From NCBI GenBank assembly GCA_900543085.1, contig UQQF01000028.1, positions 1 to 25,993 of the forward strand: DNA of 25,993 nucleotides, read 5' to 3'. The stretch is from an uncultured Eubacteriales bacterium (lineage in GTDB: Bacteria > Bacillota > Clostridia > Oscillospirales > Oscillospiraceae). Below the pieces are notes generated by a model. It saw nothing but the letters and a program-made list of their open reading frames with translations. It was not told where the DNA came from and searched no databases. Numbering within the stretch: position 1 is the stretch's first letter; every line of letters starts with the position of its first letter. The position numbers were made by a program, and so were the translations under genes. This document shows, in pieces, positions 1-7,737 of the stretch.

Positions 1-243
1 GTAAGCGCTCCGGCGCAAAGCGCCGTCGCGCGGAAATGACCGCACCCCAGTCTCGTAAAGACTACGGGATGCCAGCGTATATATGTCGAACCGCCGAGTA
101 ACACGTAATCCCCGGCATATTAAAGCACCCAAGCGTTTTTCTCTTTGGAGTCTGAGGGGTTTCTTTTTGTCGCCACAAAAAGAAATCTCTCAGGAATTCC
201 GCGGGGGGTTCCACCCCCCGCACCCCCGTGGGCGGTCGCCCAC
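1..243 (+). repeat. Structured dispersed repeat, copy 1 (murT leader)
   Basis: This stretch is nearly the reverse complement of 23407-23602 and a closer relative of about 23621-23835. Conserved blocks in order are the CACCCCAGTCT...CGGGAT region (43-75), TATGTCGAACCGCC (82-95), CCCCGGCA (110-117), and three hairpins. H1 (152-193) has 19-base arms starting CTGAGGGG around loop CGCC, fully paired if two G-U pairs are allowed. H2 (201-221) pairs GCGGGGGG with CCCCCCGC. H3 (228-243) pairs GTGGGC with GCCCAC. H3 ends 22 bases before the murT start codon, so the element forms the 5' leader if transcribed from upstream. The left end may extend beyond the window. Transcription, mobility and function are unknown; no transposase is present here. 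Confidence 0.85.
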
Positions 244-265
244 AAACCCAAATAGGAGTCAACCA

Positions 266-1624
266 ATGAGACTGTTTTTAGCAATTCTACTGTGCAAGCT
301 CTCCCGCGCGGCGCTGCGTGTGCTGGGGCGCGGGGGGACGGCGCTGCCGGGTACGCTTGCGCTGAGGGTGTGCCCGGACATCGTGGCGCGCCTGGCCAGG
401 AACATACGCACGGTCATGGTCACGGGCACCAACGGCAAGACCACGACCTGCCGGATGATAGAAAAAATGCTCGCCGACGCGGGCATAAACTGTCTTGCCA
501 ACCGCTCCGGTTCCAACCTGGAGCGCGGCATCGCGGCGGACCTCTGCTCCAACGCCACGCTCACCGGCCGGCCGAAGCGCAAGACCGCAGTCATAGAGTG
601 CGACGAGGCGGCGTTCAAGCGCGTCTGCGGCGAGATACAGCCCGCCGTGGTCGTGGTCACGAACATATTCCGCGACCAGCTCGACCGCTACGGCGAGGTT
701 ACGCACACGCTCGAGAGCATACGCATCGGCCTTGAGCGCGCGCAGAACGCCACGGTCTGCCTCGACGCGGACGACTCGCTGGTGGCCTCGCTCGCTCCGG
801 ACGCGCCCGACCGCGTGCGCTTTTACGGCATCGACGCCCCGCTCGGCGAGGGGGCGCGCGTCTCCGACGCGCCGAGGTGCATCGTCTGCGGCGCGGAGTA
901 CGAGTACGACTTCCACACCTACGCCCACCTGGGCGGCTTCCGCTGCCCCAAGTGCGGCTACTCGCGCACCGAGCCGGACGTGGCCGTCGCGGGCGTGGAC
1001 AGCCTGGGCGCGGACGGCTCCGTGGCGGAGATACGCGTGGACGGGGAGTACTACACCGCGGCGGTCAGCCTGCCCGGCGGGTACAACCTCTACAACGCCG
1101 CGGGCGCCGTGGCCGCCGCAACGGCGATGGGCGTCAAGGCCGGCAGCGCCGTAAAGAGCCTGGCGCACATAGAGAGCGGCTTCGGGCGCATGGAGCGCTT
1201 CGAGCTGGGCAAGGCCAAGGTGACGATGGTGCTGGTCAAGAACCCCGCCGGCTGCGACCGGGCGATAGACTACCTGTCCGCCATGCCGGAGGGCACGACC
1301 GCGGTGTTCTGCCTGAACGACGCCCAGGCCGACGGCACGGACGTCAGCTGGATATGGGACGCGGGCTTCGAGCGCCTTTTCGACGGCGAGAGGCGGTATG
1401 CCGGCATAATCGTGTCCGGCACGCGCGCGGAGGATATGCGCCTGCGCCTCAAGTATGCGGGCGCGGACGAGAACGCCGTGCGCATCGTGCGCGGCGAAAA
1501 GGACTTGGCGGACGCCATCGCCGGGTGCGAGGGCTACGTCTGCGTCATGCCGACCTACACGGCCATGCTGCCGCTGCGCGCGGAGCTGGCCTCCCGCGTG
1601 GGAAGAAAGGAGTTCTGGAAGTGA
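266..1624 (+). CDS. murT: Lipid II isoglutaminyl synthase, MurT subunit
   Basis: MurT partners with GatD to amidate the alpha-carboxyl of D-glutamate in the lipid II stem peptide, in the cytoplasm, using ATP. The 452-residue protein has a Mur-ligase P-loop TGTNGKTT (residues 53-60), a Cys4 ribbon (C205, C208, C227, C230) inserted in the central domain as in Staphylococcus aureus MurT, and a C-terminal DUF1727-type domain with LNDxxADGxDxSWIWD (residues 350-365), whose Asp352 matches the catalytic Asp of the S. aureus enzyme. The ATG at 266 is chosen because AGGAG lies just upstream and the protein begins at the usual place. The reading frame stays open to 83, but that part lies inside the repeat. 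The stop overlaps the gatD start by one base, so the two are co-translated. Confidence 0.95.
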   Translation: MRLFLAILLCKLSRAALRVLGRGGTALPGTLALRVCPDIVARLARNIRTVMVTGTNGKTTTCRMIEKMLADAGINCLANRSGSNLERGIAADLCSNATLTGRPKRKTAVIECDEAAFKRVCGEIQPAVVVVTNIFRDQLDRYGEVTHTLESIRIGLERAQNATVCLDADDSLVASLAPDAPDRVRFYGIDAPLGEGARVSDAPRCIVCGAEYEYDFHTYAHLGGFRCPKCGYSRTEPDVAVAGVDSLGADGSVAEIRVDGEYYTAAVSLPGGYNLYNAAGAVAAATAMGVKAGSAVKSLAHIESGFGRMERFELGKAKVTMVLVKNPAGCDRAIDYLSAMPEGTTAVFCLNDAQADGTDVSWIWDAGFERLFDGERRYAGIIVSGTRAEDMRLRLKYAGADENAVRIVRGEKDLADAIAGCEGYVCVMPTYTAMLPLRAELASRVGRKEFWK

Positions 1625-2346
1625 TGGAGCTTCAAATCTGCCACCTTTACCCCGACGTGCTGAACCTCTACGGCGACCGGGGCAACGTCCTGTGCATGCA
1701 AAAGCGCCTGACCTGGCGCGGCATAGGCTGCACCGTCACCGAGCTGCCGCTGGGTGAGCGCAGGCCGCTGGGCAAGTACGACATCTTCTTCATCGGCGGC
1801 GGCCAGGACTTCGAGCAGAGCCTGCTGCTGGACGATTTGCGCGGCGGCAAGGGCGCGGACATCAAGTCCGCCGTGGCCGACGGCAAGGCCTTCCTGTGCG
1901 TCTGCGGCGGCTACCAGCTGATGGGTCACAGCTACGAGACGCACACGGGCGAGCGCTTCGACTTCCTGGGCGCGCTGGACTTCGAGACGGTCGGCGCGGC
2001 CGAGCGCATGATAGGCAACTTCGCCTTTGAGACGGAGTTCGGCTCCGTCGTCGGCTTTGAGAACCACTCCGGCCGCACCCGGCTCGGCGAGGGCGTGCAG
2101 CCGCTGGGCAGGGTCATACGCGGCTACGGCAACAACGGCGCCGACGGCACCGAGGGCGCGAGGTACCTGAACACCTTCTGCACCTACAGCCACGGGCCGG
2201 TCCTGCCCAAGAACCCCGCCTTCTGCGACGGCATACTGCTCGCCGCGCTGCAGCGCAAGTACGGCAGCGCCTCGCTCGACCCGCTGGACGACATGTCCGA
2301 GCAGGCCGCGCACGAGAGCGTGCTGCGCAGCATCACCGGCAGCTGA
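1624..2346 (+). CDS. gatD: Lipid II isoglutaminyl synthase, GatD glutaminase subunit
   Basis: GatD is the class I glutamine amidotransferase that supplies ammonia to MurT. The 240-residue protein has the nucleophile Cys94 in CVCGGYQ, the active-site His190 in TYSHGP, and Arg128, which match Cys94, His189 and Arg128 described for S. aureus GatD. There is no synthetase domain, as expected for this stand-alone cobyric-acid-synthase-like type. It starts one base inside the murT stop (TGATGG), and the AAGGAG ribosome site lies in the end of murT. The pair forms a two-gene operon closed by the hairpin at 2355-2385. Confidence 0.95.
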   Translation: MELQICHLYPDVLNLYGDRGNVLCMQKRLTWRGIGCTVTELPLGERRPLGKYDIFFIGGGQDFEQSLLLDDLRGGKGADIKSAVADGKAFLCVCGGYQLMGHSYETHTGERFDFLGALDFETVGAAERMIGNFAFETEFGSVVGFENHSGRTRLGEGVQPLGRVIRGYGNNGADGTEGARYLNTFCTYSHGPVLPKNPAFCDGILLAALQRKYGSASLDPLDDMSEQAAHESVLRSITGS

Positions 2347-2354
2347 ATACGAAA

Positions 2355-2385
2355 CTCCCCCGCGCTCTCAGTGAGCGCGGGGGAG
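2355..2385 (+). terminator. Terminator hairpin after gatD
   Basis: Arms CTCCCCCGCGCTC (2355-2367) and GAGCGCGGGGGAG (2373-2385) pair over 13 bases around TCAGT, nine bases after the gatD stop. The following T-run (CGTCTTT) is short, so termination may be partial or may also rely on the next hairpin. Confidence 0.75.
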
Positions 2386-2397
2386 CGTCTTTGTGAG

Positions 2398-2425
2398 CAA
2401 AAAGGGGAGACGAAAGTCTCCCCTT
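2398..2425 (-). terminator. Terminator of degV
   Basis: Read on the minus strand, AAGGGGAGAC and GTCTCCCCTT pair over 10 bases around TTTC and are followed by a run of T. It lies 23 bases after the degV stop, facing the gatD terminator between the two converging operons. Confidence 0.85.
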
Positions 2426-2448
2426 GCAATCATTTGGAGGGTCTAGGC

Positions 2449-3324
2449 TCAGGTTCTGGTCTTGCCGACGAAGAAGACGGCGACAAGGCCGGGGCCGGTG
2501 TGGGCGCCGATGATGGGTCCGATGTGAGTGTAGAAGATGTCCCTGAAACCGCACTCGTTCTTGATGGCCTCGCCGAACTCGCGGGCCTTTTCTGGCGCGT
2601 CGGCCTCGGAGATGATAAGCGTCTGGTTCTCGGCGTCGACGACCAGCTCCTTGACGTCCTGAATCATCTTCTTGAAGCACTGCTTGTCGCCGCGCACCTT
2701 CTGCCAGACCTCCAGGTGGCCCTCGTAGTCGAGGTGCATGATGGGGACTATTTTCAGCGCGGTGCCGAAGGCGGCGCTGGTGCGGCTCACGCGGCCGCCG
2801 CGGTAGAGATAGGTGAGGTCGTTGGTGGTGAATATGCTGTTCACCTCGTGGTGTATGCTCTCGAGATCGCGGGCGTTGTCCTCAAGGGCCATGCCGCTGT
2901 CGCGGTTGGAAGCGGCGCGCAGGACCAGCAGGCCGAAGCCGGCGGAGGCATTGGCGCTGTCAACTACGCGGCAGGTCCAGCCGGGGAACTCCTCCATGAG
3001 CTGGCTGGCGGCGCTGCGGGCGTTGTCGCAGCTGCCGGAGATGGCGGCAGCGAGGGATATGTGCATGACGTCCCTGCCCTCCTCGGCGAGGGGACGCCAG
3101 AAGTCCAGGAACTCACCGGGGTTTATCTGGCTGGTCCTGGCCACGCCGCCGGCGCGCATGAGCCGGTAGAACTCCTTGAAGCTCTCCTCGGTCATGCCGT
3201 CCACCATCGGCTCGCCGTCCATGGTGAAGGGCATCTTGTACGGCAGGACGCCTATCTCCCTGCACTTTTCGAGGGAGAGGTCGCAGCCGGAGTCGGCGGT
3301 TATCTGGTAGGTGTATTCACTCAT
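2449..3324 (-). CDS. DegV family fatty-acid-binding protein (FakB type)
   Basis: DegV/FakB proteins hold a fatty acid so that the kinase FakA can phosphorylate it, feeding exogenous fatty acids into phospholipids. The 291-residue length is usual. Family features visible are the N-terminal ITADSGCDL strand-loop (residues 8-16), ARTSQINPGEF (62-72), ISGSCDNAR (95-103), YLYRGGRVSRTSA (172-184) and the C-terminal IGPIIGAHTGPG (268-279) whose His-Thr region lines the lipid head-group pocket in FakB structures. A ribosome site GAAAGG precedes the ATG. The gene is monocistronic between its own promoter (3361-3389) and terminator. No fakA is nearby, so the lipid and the partner kinase are inferred from the family only. 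Confidence 0.9.
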   Translation of the reverse strand: MSEYTYQITADSGCDLSLEKCREIGVLPYKMPFTMDGEPMVDGMTEESFKEFYRLMRAGGVARTSQINPGEFLDFWRPLAEEGRDVMHISLAAAISGSCDNARSAASQLMEEFPGWTCRVVDSANASAGFGLLVLRAASNRDSGMALEDNARDLESIHHEVNSIFTTNDLTYLYRGGRVSRTSAAFGTALKIVPIMHLDYEGHLEVWQKVRGDKQCFKKMIQDVKELVVDAENQTLIISEADAPEKAREFGEAIKNECGFRDIFYTHIGPIIGAHTGPGLVAVFFVGKTRT

Positions 3325-3360
3325 AGCATTAAGCCTTTCTTCAAATAAATATCATGGGAA

Positions 3361-3389
3361 ATTATAGCTCAGTTAAGGCTGTTTATCAA
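3361..3389 (-). promoter_or_regulatory. SigA-type promoter of degV
   Basis: On the minus strand, TTGATA (3389-3384), a 17-base spacer and a perfect TATAAT (3366-3361) lie 36 bases upstream of the degV start codon. Confidence 0.8.
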
Positions 3390-3414
3390 TAGTTAATTCG
3401 CACAAACTACGGCG

Positions 3415-3436
3415 ACGGGCCGGCGGCGGCGCCCGT
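3415..3436. promoter_or_regulatory. Inverted repeat between divergent promoters
   Basis: ACGGGC (3415-3420) and GCCCGT (3431-3436) flank a GC-rich 10-base loop midway between the degV and transketolase promoters. It could be an operator or only GC-rich chance symmetry. Confidence 0.25.
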
Positions 3437-3451
3437 TATGGGCATTTGCCG

Positions 3452-3480
3452 TTGAAAAGCGCCGCCGTGGGTGATATACT
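3452..3480 (+). promoter_or_regulatory. SigA-type promoter of the transketolase pair
   Basis: TTGAAA (3452-3457), 17-base spacer, TATACT (3475-3480). The predicted RNA start near 3487 leaves a leader of about 50 bases with AGGAGG at 3523-3528, eight bases before the ATG. The TTGACG at 3480 has no -10 at a proper distance. Confidence 0.75.
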
Positions 3481-3535
3481 TGACGATGGTAAATAACGCT
3501 ATTCTCACATACAAGTCAGCATAGGAGGCGGAAAC

Positions 3536-4372
3536 ATGAATGTAAGAGAGCTGGAGCTCAGCGCGGCCAGAGGCCGTCTGCTGGCGCTCGAAATGGTCTA
3601 CCGCGCGGCCAGCGGCCACATCGGCGGCTCGCTGAGCGCGATGGACGCCCTCACGGAGCTGTATTTTGAGGAGCTCCGCGTGGACACCGCAAATCCGCAC
3701 GACCCCGACCGTGACCGCTTTGTCATGAGCAAGGGCCACTGCACCCCCGCGCTCTACGCGGTGCTGGCGCTGCGCGGGTTCTTCCCGGTGGAGGAGCTGG
3801 AGCTGTTCCGCAGCATAAAGGGGCACATGTCCGGCCACCCCGACATGGTGCACGTCCCCGGCGTGGACATGTCCACCGGCTCGCTGGGCCAGGGTCTGGC
3901 CTGCGCGGGCGGCATGGCTCTCGCCGGCAAGCTCGACGACAGGGACTACCGCGTCTACGCGCTCATGGGCGACGGCGAGATCGAGGAGGGCGAGATCTGG
4001 GAGGCCGCGATGGCCATCCACAAGTACAAGCTGGACAACCTCTGCGGCATAGTCGACGTGAACGGCCTGCAGATAGACGGCGCGACCGCAGACGTCATGC
4101 CCAGCGAGCCGCTGGACGCCAAGTTCGCCGCCTTCGGCTGGCACGTCATCAAGGCCGACGGCCACGACTTTGACAGCCTGCGCGCCGCGCTGGCCGAGGC
4201 GCGCGAGACCAAGGGCAAGCCCAGCGTCATACTGATGCGCACCGTCAAGGGCAGGGGCGTCTCCTTCATGGAGAACAACGCCGGCTGGCACGGCAAGGCT
4301 CCCAACGCCGAGCAGTACGAGCAGGCACACGCGGAGCTGAGCGCCGCCATAGAAAAACTGGAGGTGGAGTAA
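3536..4372 (+). CDS. Transketolase, N-terminal subunit
   Basis: This is the thiamine-diphosphate-binding half of a split transketolase, which moves two-carbon units between sugar phosphates in the non-oxidative pentose phosphate pathway. The 278-residue protein carries the ThDP motif GDGE (residues 145-148) with the distal Asn176 in VDVNG, and the histidines of SGHIGGS (residue 28), SKGHC (residue 68) and the GHMSGHP segment (97-101) typical of transketolases. Strong ribosome site AGGAGG. The stop is followed directly by the ATG of the C-terminal subunit. Two-subunit transketolases are common in Clostridia. Substrates could differ, since related split enzymes exist for other ketoses. Confidence 0.93.
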   Translation: MNVRELELSAARGRLLALEMVYRAASGHIGGSLSAMDALTELYFEELRVDTANPHDPDRDRFVMSKGHCTPALYAVLALRGFFPVEELELFRSIKGHMSGHPDMVHVPGVDMSTGSLGQGLACAGGMALAGKLDDRDYRVYALMGDGEIEEGEIWEAAMAIHKYKLDNLCGIVDVNGLQIDGATADVMPSEPLDAKFAAFGWHVIKADGHDFDSLRAALAEARETKGKPSVILMRTVKGRGVSFMENNAGWHGKAPNAEQYEQAHAELSAAIEKLEVE

Positions 4373-5320
4373 ATGGAGAAGATAGCCACACGCGGAGCCT
4401 ACGGCGAGGAGCTGGTCAAGCTCGCCGAGGAGTACCCGGAGCTCGTCGTGCTCGACGCCGACCTCTCCAGCGCCACCATGACCAAGGCCTTCTCCAAGGC
4501 CTATCCCGAGCGCTTTTTCAACATGGGCATCGCCGAGGCGGACATGATGGGCTTCGCCGCCGGCCTGGCCGCCTGCGGGAAGAAGCCGTTCGCCAACTCC
4601 TTCGCCATGTTCAGCGCCGGCCGGGCCTGGGAGCAGGTGCGCAACTCCATCGCCTACCCGCACCTGAACGTCAAGTGCGTCGGCTCGCACGGCGGACTCT
4701 CCGTCGGCGAGGACGGAGCCACCCACCAGTGCGTGGAGGATCTCGCGCTGATGAGCGCCATCCCCGGCATGGTGGTCGTCAACCCCTGCGACGGCCCTGA
4801 GATGCGCCGCGCCGTCAAGGCGCTGCTCGACTACGACGGACCGGCCTACCTGCGCCTCGGCCGCATGGCCGTGGAGAGCGTCACGGACGAGACGCCGGGC
4901 TATGAGTTCACGCTCGGCAAGGCCGCGATGCTCCGCGACGGCGCCGACGTCACCCTCGCCGCGACCGGCCTGATGGTGCAGCGCGCCATGACCGCCGCCG
5001 AGATGCTCGCCGCAAAAGGCGTCTCCGCCCGAGTGCTCGACTTCCACACCATCAAGCCGCTGGACACCGAGGCCGTGCTGGCCGCGGCGCGCGAGACCGG
5101 CTGCATCGTCACCAGCGAGGAGCACAGCGTCATCGGCGGCCTGGGCAGCGCCGTCGCCTCCGTCTGCGCGGAGAACTGCCCCGTGCCCGTCGTGCGCCAC
5201 GGCGTCATGGACGAGTTCGGCCGCAGCGGAAAGGCGCTGGAGGTGCTGGAGGCCTACGGCCTGACCGCTGAAGTCATGGTTGAAAAGGCCATGCAGGCTC
5301 TGGCGCTGAAGAAGGGCTAA
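4373..5320 (+). CDS. Transketolase, C-terminal subunit
   Basis: This partner subunit supplies the pyrimidine-binding domain and the C-terminal domain to the split transketolase. The 315-residue protein has the invariant glutamate (Glu55 in FNMGIAEADM) that activates ThDP, the SHGGLSVGEDGATHQ segment (residues 109-123), and the C-terminal transketolase domain from about residue 190 with TSEEHSVIGGLGSAV. The ATG abuts the stop of the upstream subunit, and GGAGGTGGAG upstream serves as ribosome site. There is no clear terminator immediately downstream; transcripts may run to the hairpin at 5480. Confidence 0.93.
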   Translation: MEKIATRGAYGEELVKLAEEYPELVVLDADLSSATMTKAFSKAYPERFFNMGIAEADMMGFAAGLAACGKKPFANSFAMFSAGRAWEQVRNSIAYPHLNVKCVGSHGGLSVGEDGATHQCVEDLALMSAIPGMVVVNPCDGPEMRRAVKALLDYDGPAYLRLGRMAVESVTDETPGYEFTLGKAAMLRDGADVTLAATGLMVQRAMTAAEMLAAKGVSARVLDFHTIKPLDTEAVLAAARETGCIVTSEEHSVIGGLGSAVASVCAENCPVPVVRHGVMDEFGRSGKALEVLEAYGLTAEVMVEKAMQALALKKG

Positions 5321-5411
5321 ATCGTTAATTTAACCACAAACTTAACATGCTTCTCTCGCCGCTTTGTGCACAGTTACAAAAATTGCGCCTCAAATTCGTA
5401 GAAAAGGTGCA

Positions 5412-5440
5412 TTGCTATGTGCGCTTTGCTGAGCTAAAAT
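5412..5440 (+). promoter_or_regulatory. Promoter of the glpP-glpK operon
   Basis: TTGCTA (5412-5417), 17-base spacer, TAAAAT (5435-5440). The predicted start near 5447 gives a leader of about 155 bases that contains the terminator hairpin at 5480. The remaining sequence from 5321 to 5411 shows no other clear signal. Confidence 0.65.
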
Positions 5441-5479
5441 ATATACAGCTAAGCTGAATAGTAGCACGAGAGAGAAAGA

Positions 5480-5535
5480 GGTGCGAAATAGCGGGTAGCT
5501 CCGCAGTTTCGCACCATTTTTTATTGTTTTGTTTT
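5480..5535 (+). terminator. Leader terminator (attenuator) before glpP
   Basis: GGTGCGAAA (5480-5488) pairs with TTTCGCACC (5507-5515), with an inner GCGG/CCGC stem around GTAGCT, followed by a T-rich tail (5516-5535). It lies between a likely promoter and glpP. GlpP-family proteins are RNA-binding antiterminators that act on leaders of glycerol genes, so this hairpin is the natural target. The 3' strand CCGCAGTTTC (5501-5510) is also exactly complementary to GAAACTGCGG at 5578-5587, next to the glpP ribosome site, offering an alternative structure. It could also end transketolase transcripts. Confidence 0.75.
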
Positions 5536-5603
5536 AGACAATGTCGATTAACCGACATGATAGGTCTGCAACGTTCGGAAACTGCGGGGGAGTGAGGCAA
5601 GGT

Positions 5604-6179
5604 ATGGACGGGCGGCTGGATTTTTTTGAGAACGAACCCATAATTGCGGCGGTCAAGAGCGAGGAGCAGCTCCAGCGTGCCATTGCTTCCGACTGCAACA
5701 TCATATTCTTTCTTTTCGGCAACATATGCAATATTTCCTCCCTGGTGCAGCGCGTGGCGGACGCGGGCAAGCACTCGCTGGTGCACGTCGACCTCATCAA
5801 CGGCCTGGCGGCCAAGGAGATCGCGGCGGATTTCATCAGGAGCTACACCTGCGCGGACGGCATAATAAGCACAAAGCCGCAGCTGCTGCGCCATGCGCGA
5901 GAGGTCGGGCTTATCACGGTGCTGAGGGTGTTCATCCTGGACAGCATGGCTCTGGACAACATCGACAAGCTCCGCACGGCCTGCAACCCCGACTTGATAG
6001 AGCTGGTGCCGGGCATCGTGCCGAAGGTGATTCGGCTGGTGAACTCGCTGTACCGGACGCCTATCATAGCGGGCGGCCTGATACGCGACAAGGAGGACAC
6101 TATGAGCGCGCTCAGCGCAGGGGCGCTGAGCATATCCACGTCCTGCGAGGCGGCGTGGAGAGAGATGGGGGTGAGCTGA
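5604..6179 (+). CDS. glpP: Glycerol-3-phosphate-responsive antiterminator
   Basis: GlpP binds glycerol 3-phosphate and lets RNA polymerase read through leader terminators of glycerol genes. The 191-residue protein matches Bacillus subtilis GlpP in plan: FENEPIIAAV at the N-terminus, VHVDLINGLAAKE (about residues 60-72), DGIISTK, RVFILDSMA, PDLIELVPGIVPKVI and PIIAGGLIR, the phosphate-binding face of the TIM-like fold. The ATG at 5604 is preferred: it is preceded by GGAGTGAGG and gives the usual N-terminus. The in-frame ATG at 5541 lies within a small hairpin (5541-5558) and has no ribosome site. glpK follows after 49 bases. Confidence 0.9.
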   Translation: MDGRLDFFENEPIIAAVKSEEQLQRAIASDCNIIFFLFGNICNISSLVQRVADAGKHSLVHVDLINGLAAKEIAADFIRSYTCADGIISTKPQLLRHAREVGLITVLRVFILDSMALDNIDKLRTACNPDLIELVPGIVPKVIRLVNSLYRTPIIAGGLIRDKEDTMSALSAGALSISTSCEAAWREMGVS

Positions 6180-6228
6180 GCCGCCGGGAGAGCGGCTGTG
6201 AAAACATCATCGGGAAGGAAGTGAAAGC

Positions 6229-7719
6229 GTGGAATACATAATGGCTCTGGACCAGGGCACGACCAGCTCGCGCTGCATACTCTTTGACCGCAGCGGAAAG
6301 ATACGTGCCGTGGCACAGAAGGAGTTCACGCAGTATTATCCAAAGCCGGGCTGGGTCGAGCACGACGCGCAGGAGATTTGGGACACGACGCTGGAGGTCG
6401 CGCGCGGCGCGATGCTCAAGAACAAGATAAGCGCCAGGGACATCGCCGGAATCGGCATCACAAATCAGCGCGAGACGACCATAGTCTGGGACAAAAACAC
6501 GGGCGAGCCGGTCTACAACGCCATCGTATGGCAGTGCCGGCGCACCAGCGGAATGGTGGATGAGCTTGTCAAGGCCGGGCTGAGCGACAAGATACGCGCC
6601 AAGACCGGACTGGTGCCGGACGCGTATTTCTCCGGCACAAAGCTGCGCTGGATACTCGACAACGTCCCCGGTGTGCGCGAGCGCGCCGAGGCGGGCGAGC
6701 TGCTGTTCGGCACGGTAGACACCTGGCTCATATGGAAGCTGACAGGCGGCCTTGCGCACGTGACGGACTACACCAACGCCAGCCGCACGATGCTCTTCGA
6801 CATCCGCAACCTCTGCTGGGACGAGGAGCTGCTGGAGCTTTTGAACATCCCGCGCTGCATGCTGCCCGAGGTGCGGCCTTCAAGCCAGGTCTACGGCTGG
6901 ACGCAGTACGAGCTGCTGGGCGGGGAGATCCCCGTCGCCGGCGCGGCGGGCGACCAGCAGAGCGCGCTGTTCGGACAGTGCTGCTTCGACCCGGGCGACA
7001 TGAAGAACACCTACGGCACGGGCTGCTTCCTACTGATGAACACCGGCAGCGAGCCGGTTATGAGCCAAAACGGGCTTATAACCACCGTCGCGGCCACGCT
7101 CCCCGGCCAGGTGCAGTACGCACTGGAGGGCAGCGTGTTCACCGCCGGAGCGGCGGTGCAGTGGCTGCGCGACGAGTTGGGCGTCATCTCCAGCGCGTCC
7201 GAGTCGCTGGAGTACGCCGAGAGCGTGCCGGATACGGCGGGCGTCTACGTTGTGCCCGCCTTCACCGGAATGGGCGCGCCGTACTGGAACCAGTACGCCC
7301 GCGGCATGATAACCGGCGTCACACGCGGCTTCTCCCGCGCGCACCTGGTGCGCGCCACGCTGGAGAGCATAGCGTACCAGACCTGCGACATCTGCAAGGC
7401 CATGGAAAACGACGCGCTGGTGCCCCTGACCCGGCTGAAGGTGGACGGCGGAGCCTCGGCCAACGACTTTCTGATGCGCTTCCAGGCGGACATCCTGGGC
7501 GCGGAGGTCGTGCGCCCCAAGTGCATCGAGACTACTGCGCTGGGCGCGGCATACCTGGCCGGACTGGCCGTCGGCTTCTGGAAAAGCCTCGACGACGTGC
7601 GCGCCAGCTGGGAGACGGAGACGGTTTTCAGCCCCTGGATGGACGAGGCGCACCGCGATGCGCTGCTCAAGGGCTGGAGCAAAGCCGTCAGGACCGCCCT
7701 TCTCTGGGCGGAGGATTGA
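6229..7719 (+). CDS. glpK: Glycerol kinase
   Basis: GlpK phosphorylates glycerol to sn-glycerol 3-phosphate with ATP, trapping it after diffusion. The 496-residue FGGY-family protein shows DQGTTSSR (residues 8-15), GITNQRET (76-83), WQCRR (101-105), the catalytic-base Asp242 in [13 protein letters not shown] and [13 protein letters not shown]. It starts with GTG behind GGGAAGGAAG. In many Firmicutes glycerol kinases a histidine here is phosphorylated by PTS HPr; the aligned position ([11 protein letters not shown], Glu228) is not histidine, so that control is probably absent. Its product is the signal for GlpP, encoded just upstream. No glpF or glpD is in the window. Confidence 0.95.
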   Translation: MEYIMALDQGTTSSRCILFDRSGKIRAVAQKEFTQYYPKPGWVEHDAQEIWDTTLEVARGAMLKNKISARDIAGIGITNQRETTIVWDKNTGEPVYNAIVWQCRRTSGMVDELVKAGLSDKIRAKTGLVPDAYFSGTKLRWILDNVPGVRERAEAGELLFGTVDTWLIWKLTGGLAHVTDYTNASRTMLFDIRNLCWDEELLELLNIPRCMLPEVRPSSQVYGWTQYELLGGEIPVAGAAGDQQSALFGQCCFDPGDMKNTYGTGCFLLMNTGSEPVMSQNGLITTVAATLPGQVQYALEGSVFTAGAAVQWLRDELGVISSASESLEYAESVPDTAGVYVVPAFTGMGAPYWNQYARGMITGVTRGFSRAHLVRATLESIAYQTCDICKAMENDALVPLTRLKVDGGASANDFLMRFQADILGAEVVRPKCIETTALGAAYLAGLAVGFWKSLDDVRASWETETVFSPWMDEAHRDALLKGWSKAVRTALLWAED

Positions 7720-7737
7720 GTGAACAAGGAGGGGAAT

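Noticed and set aside
83..265. N-terminal extension of MurT by 61 residues
   Set aside because: The frame is open, but it lies in the dispersed repeat, has no ribosome site at 83, and the usual MurT start with AGGAG is at 266.
3480..3505. TTGACG as -35 of the transketolase promoter
   Set aside because: The nearest -10-like hexamer (TATTCT) is only 14 bases away; TTGAAA-17-TATACT just upstream is better.
3407..5200. A 597-codon open frame on the minus strand opposite the transketolase genes
   Set aside because: It is a mirror of GC-rich coding DNA: His, Ala, Val and Gly rich, with no recognisable domain, while the plus strand encodes clear transketolase subunits. The same holds for other long minus-strand frames opposite cydDC, argG and argC.
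5541..5603. Earlier start for GlpP
   Set aside because: The ATG at 5541 is part of a small hairpin (ATGTCG/CGACAT) without ribosome site; GlpP relatives begin near the ATG at 5604.
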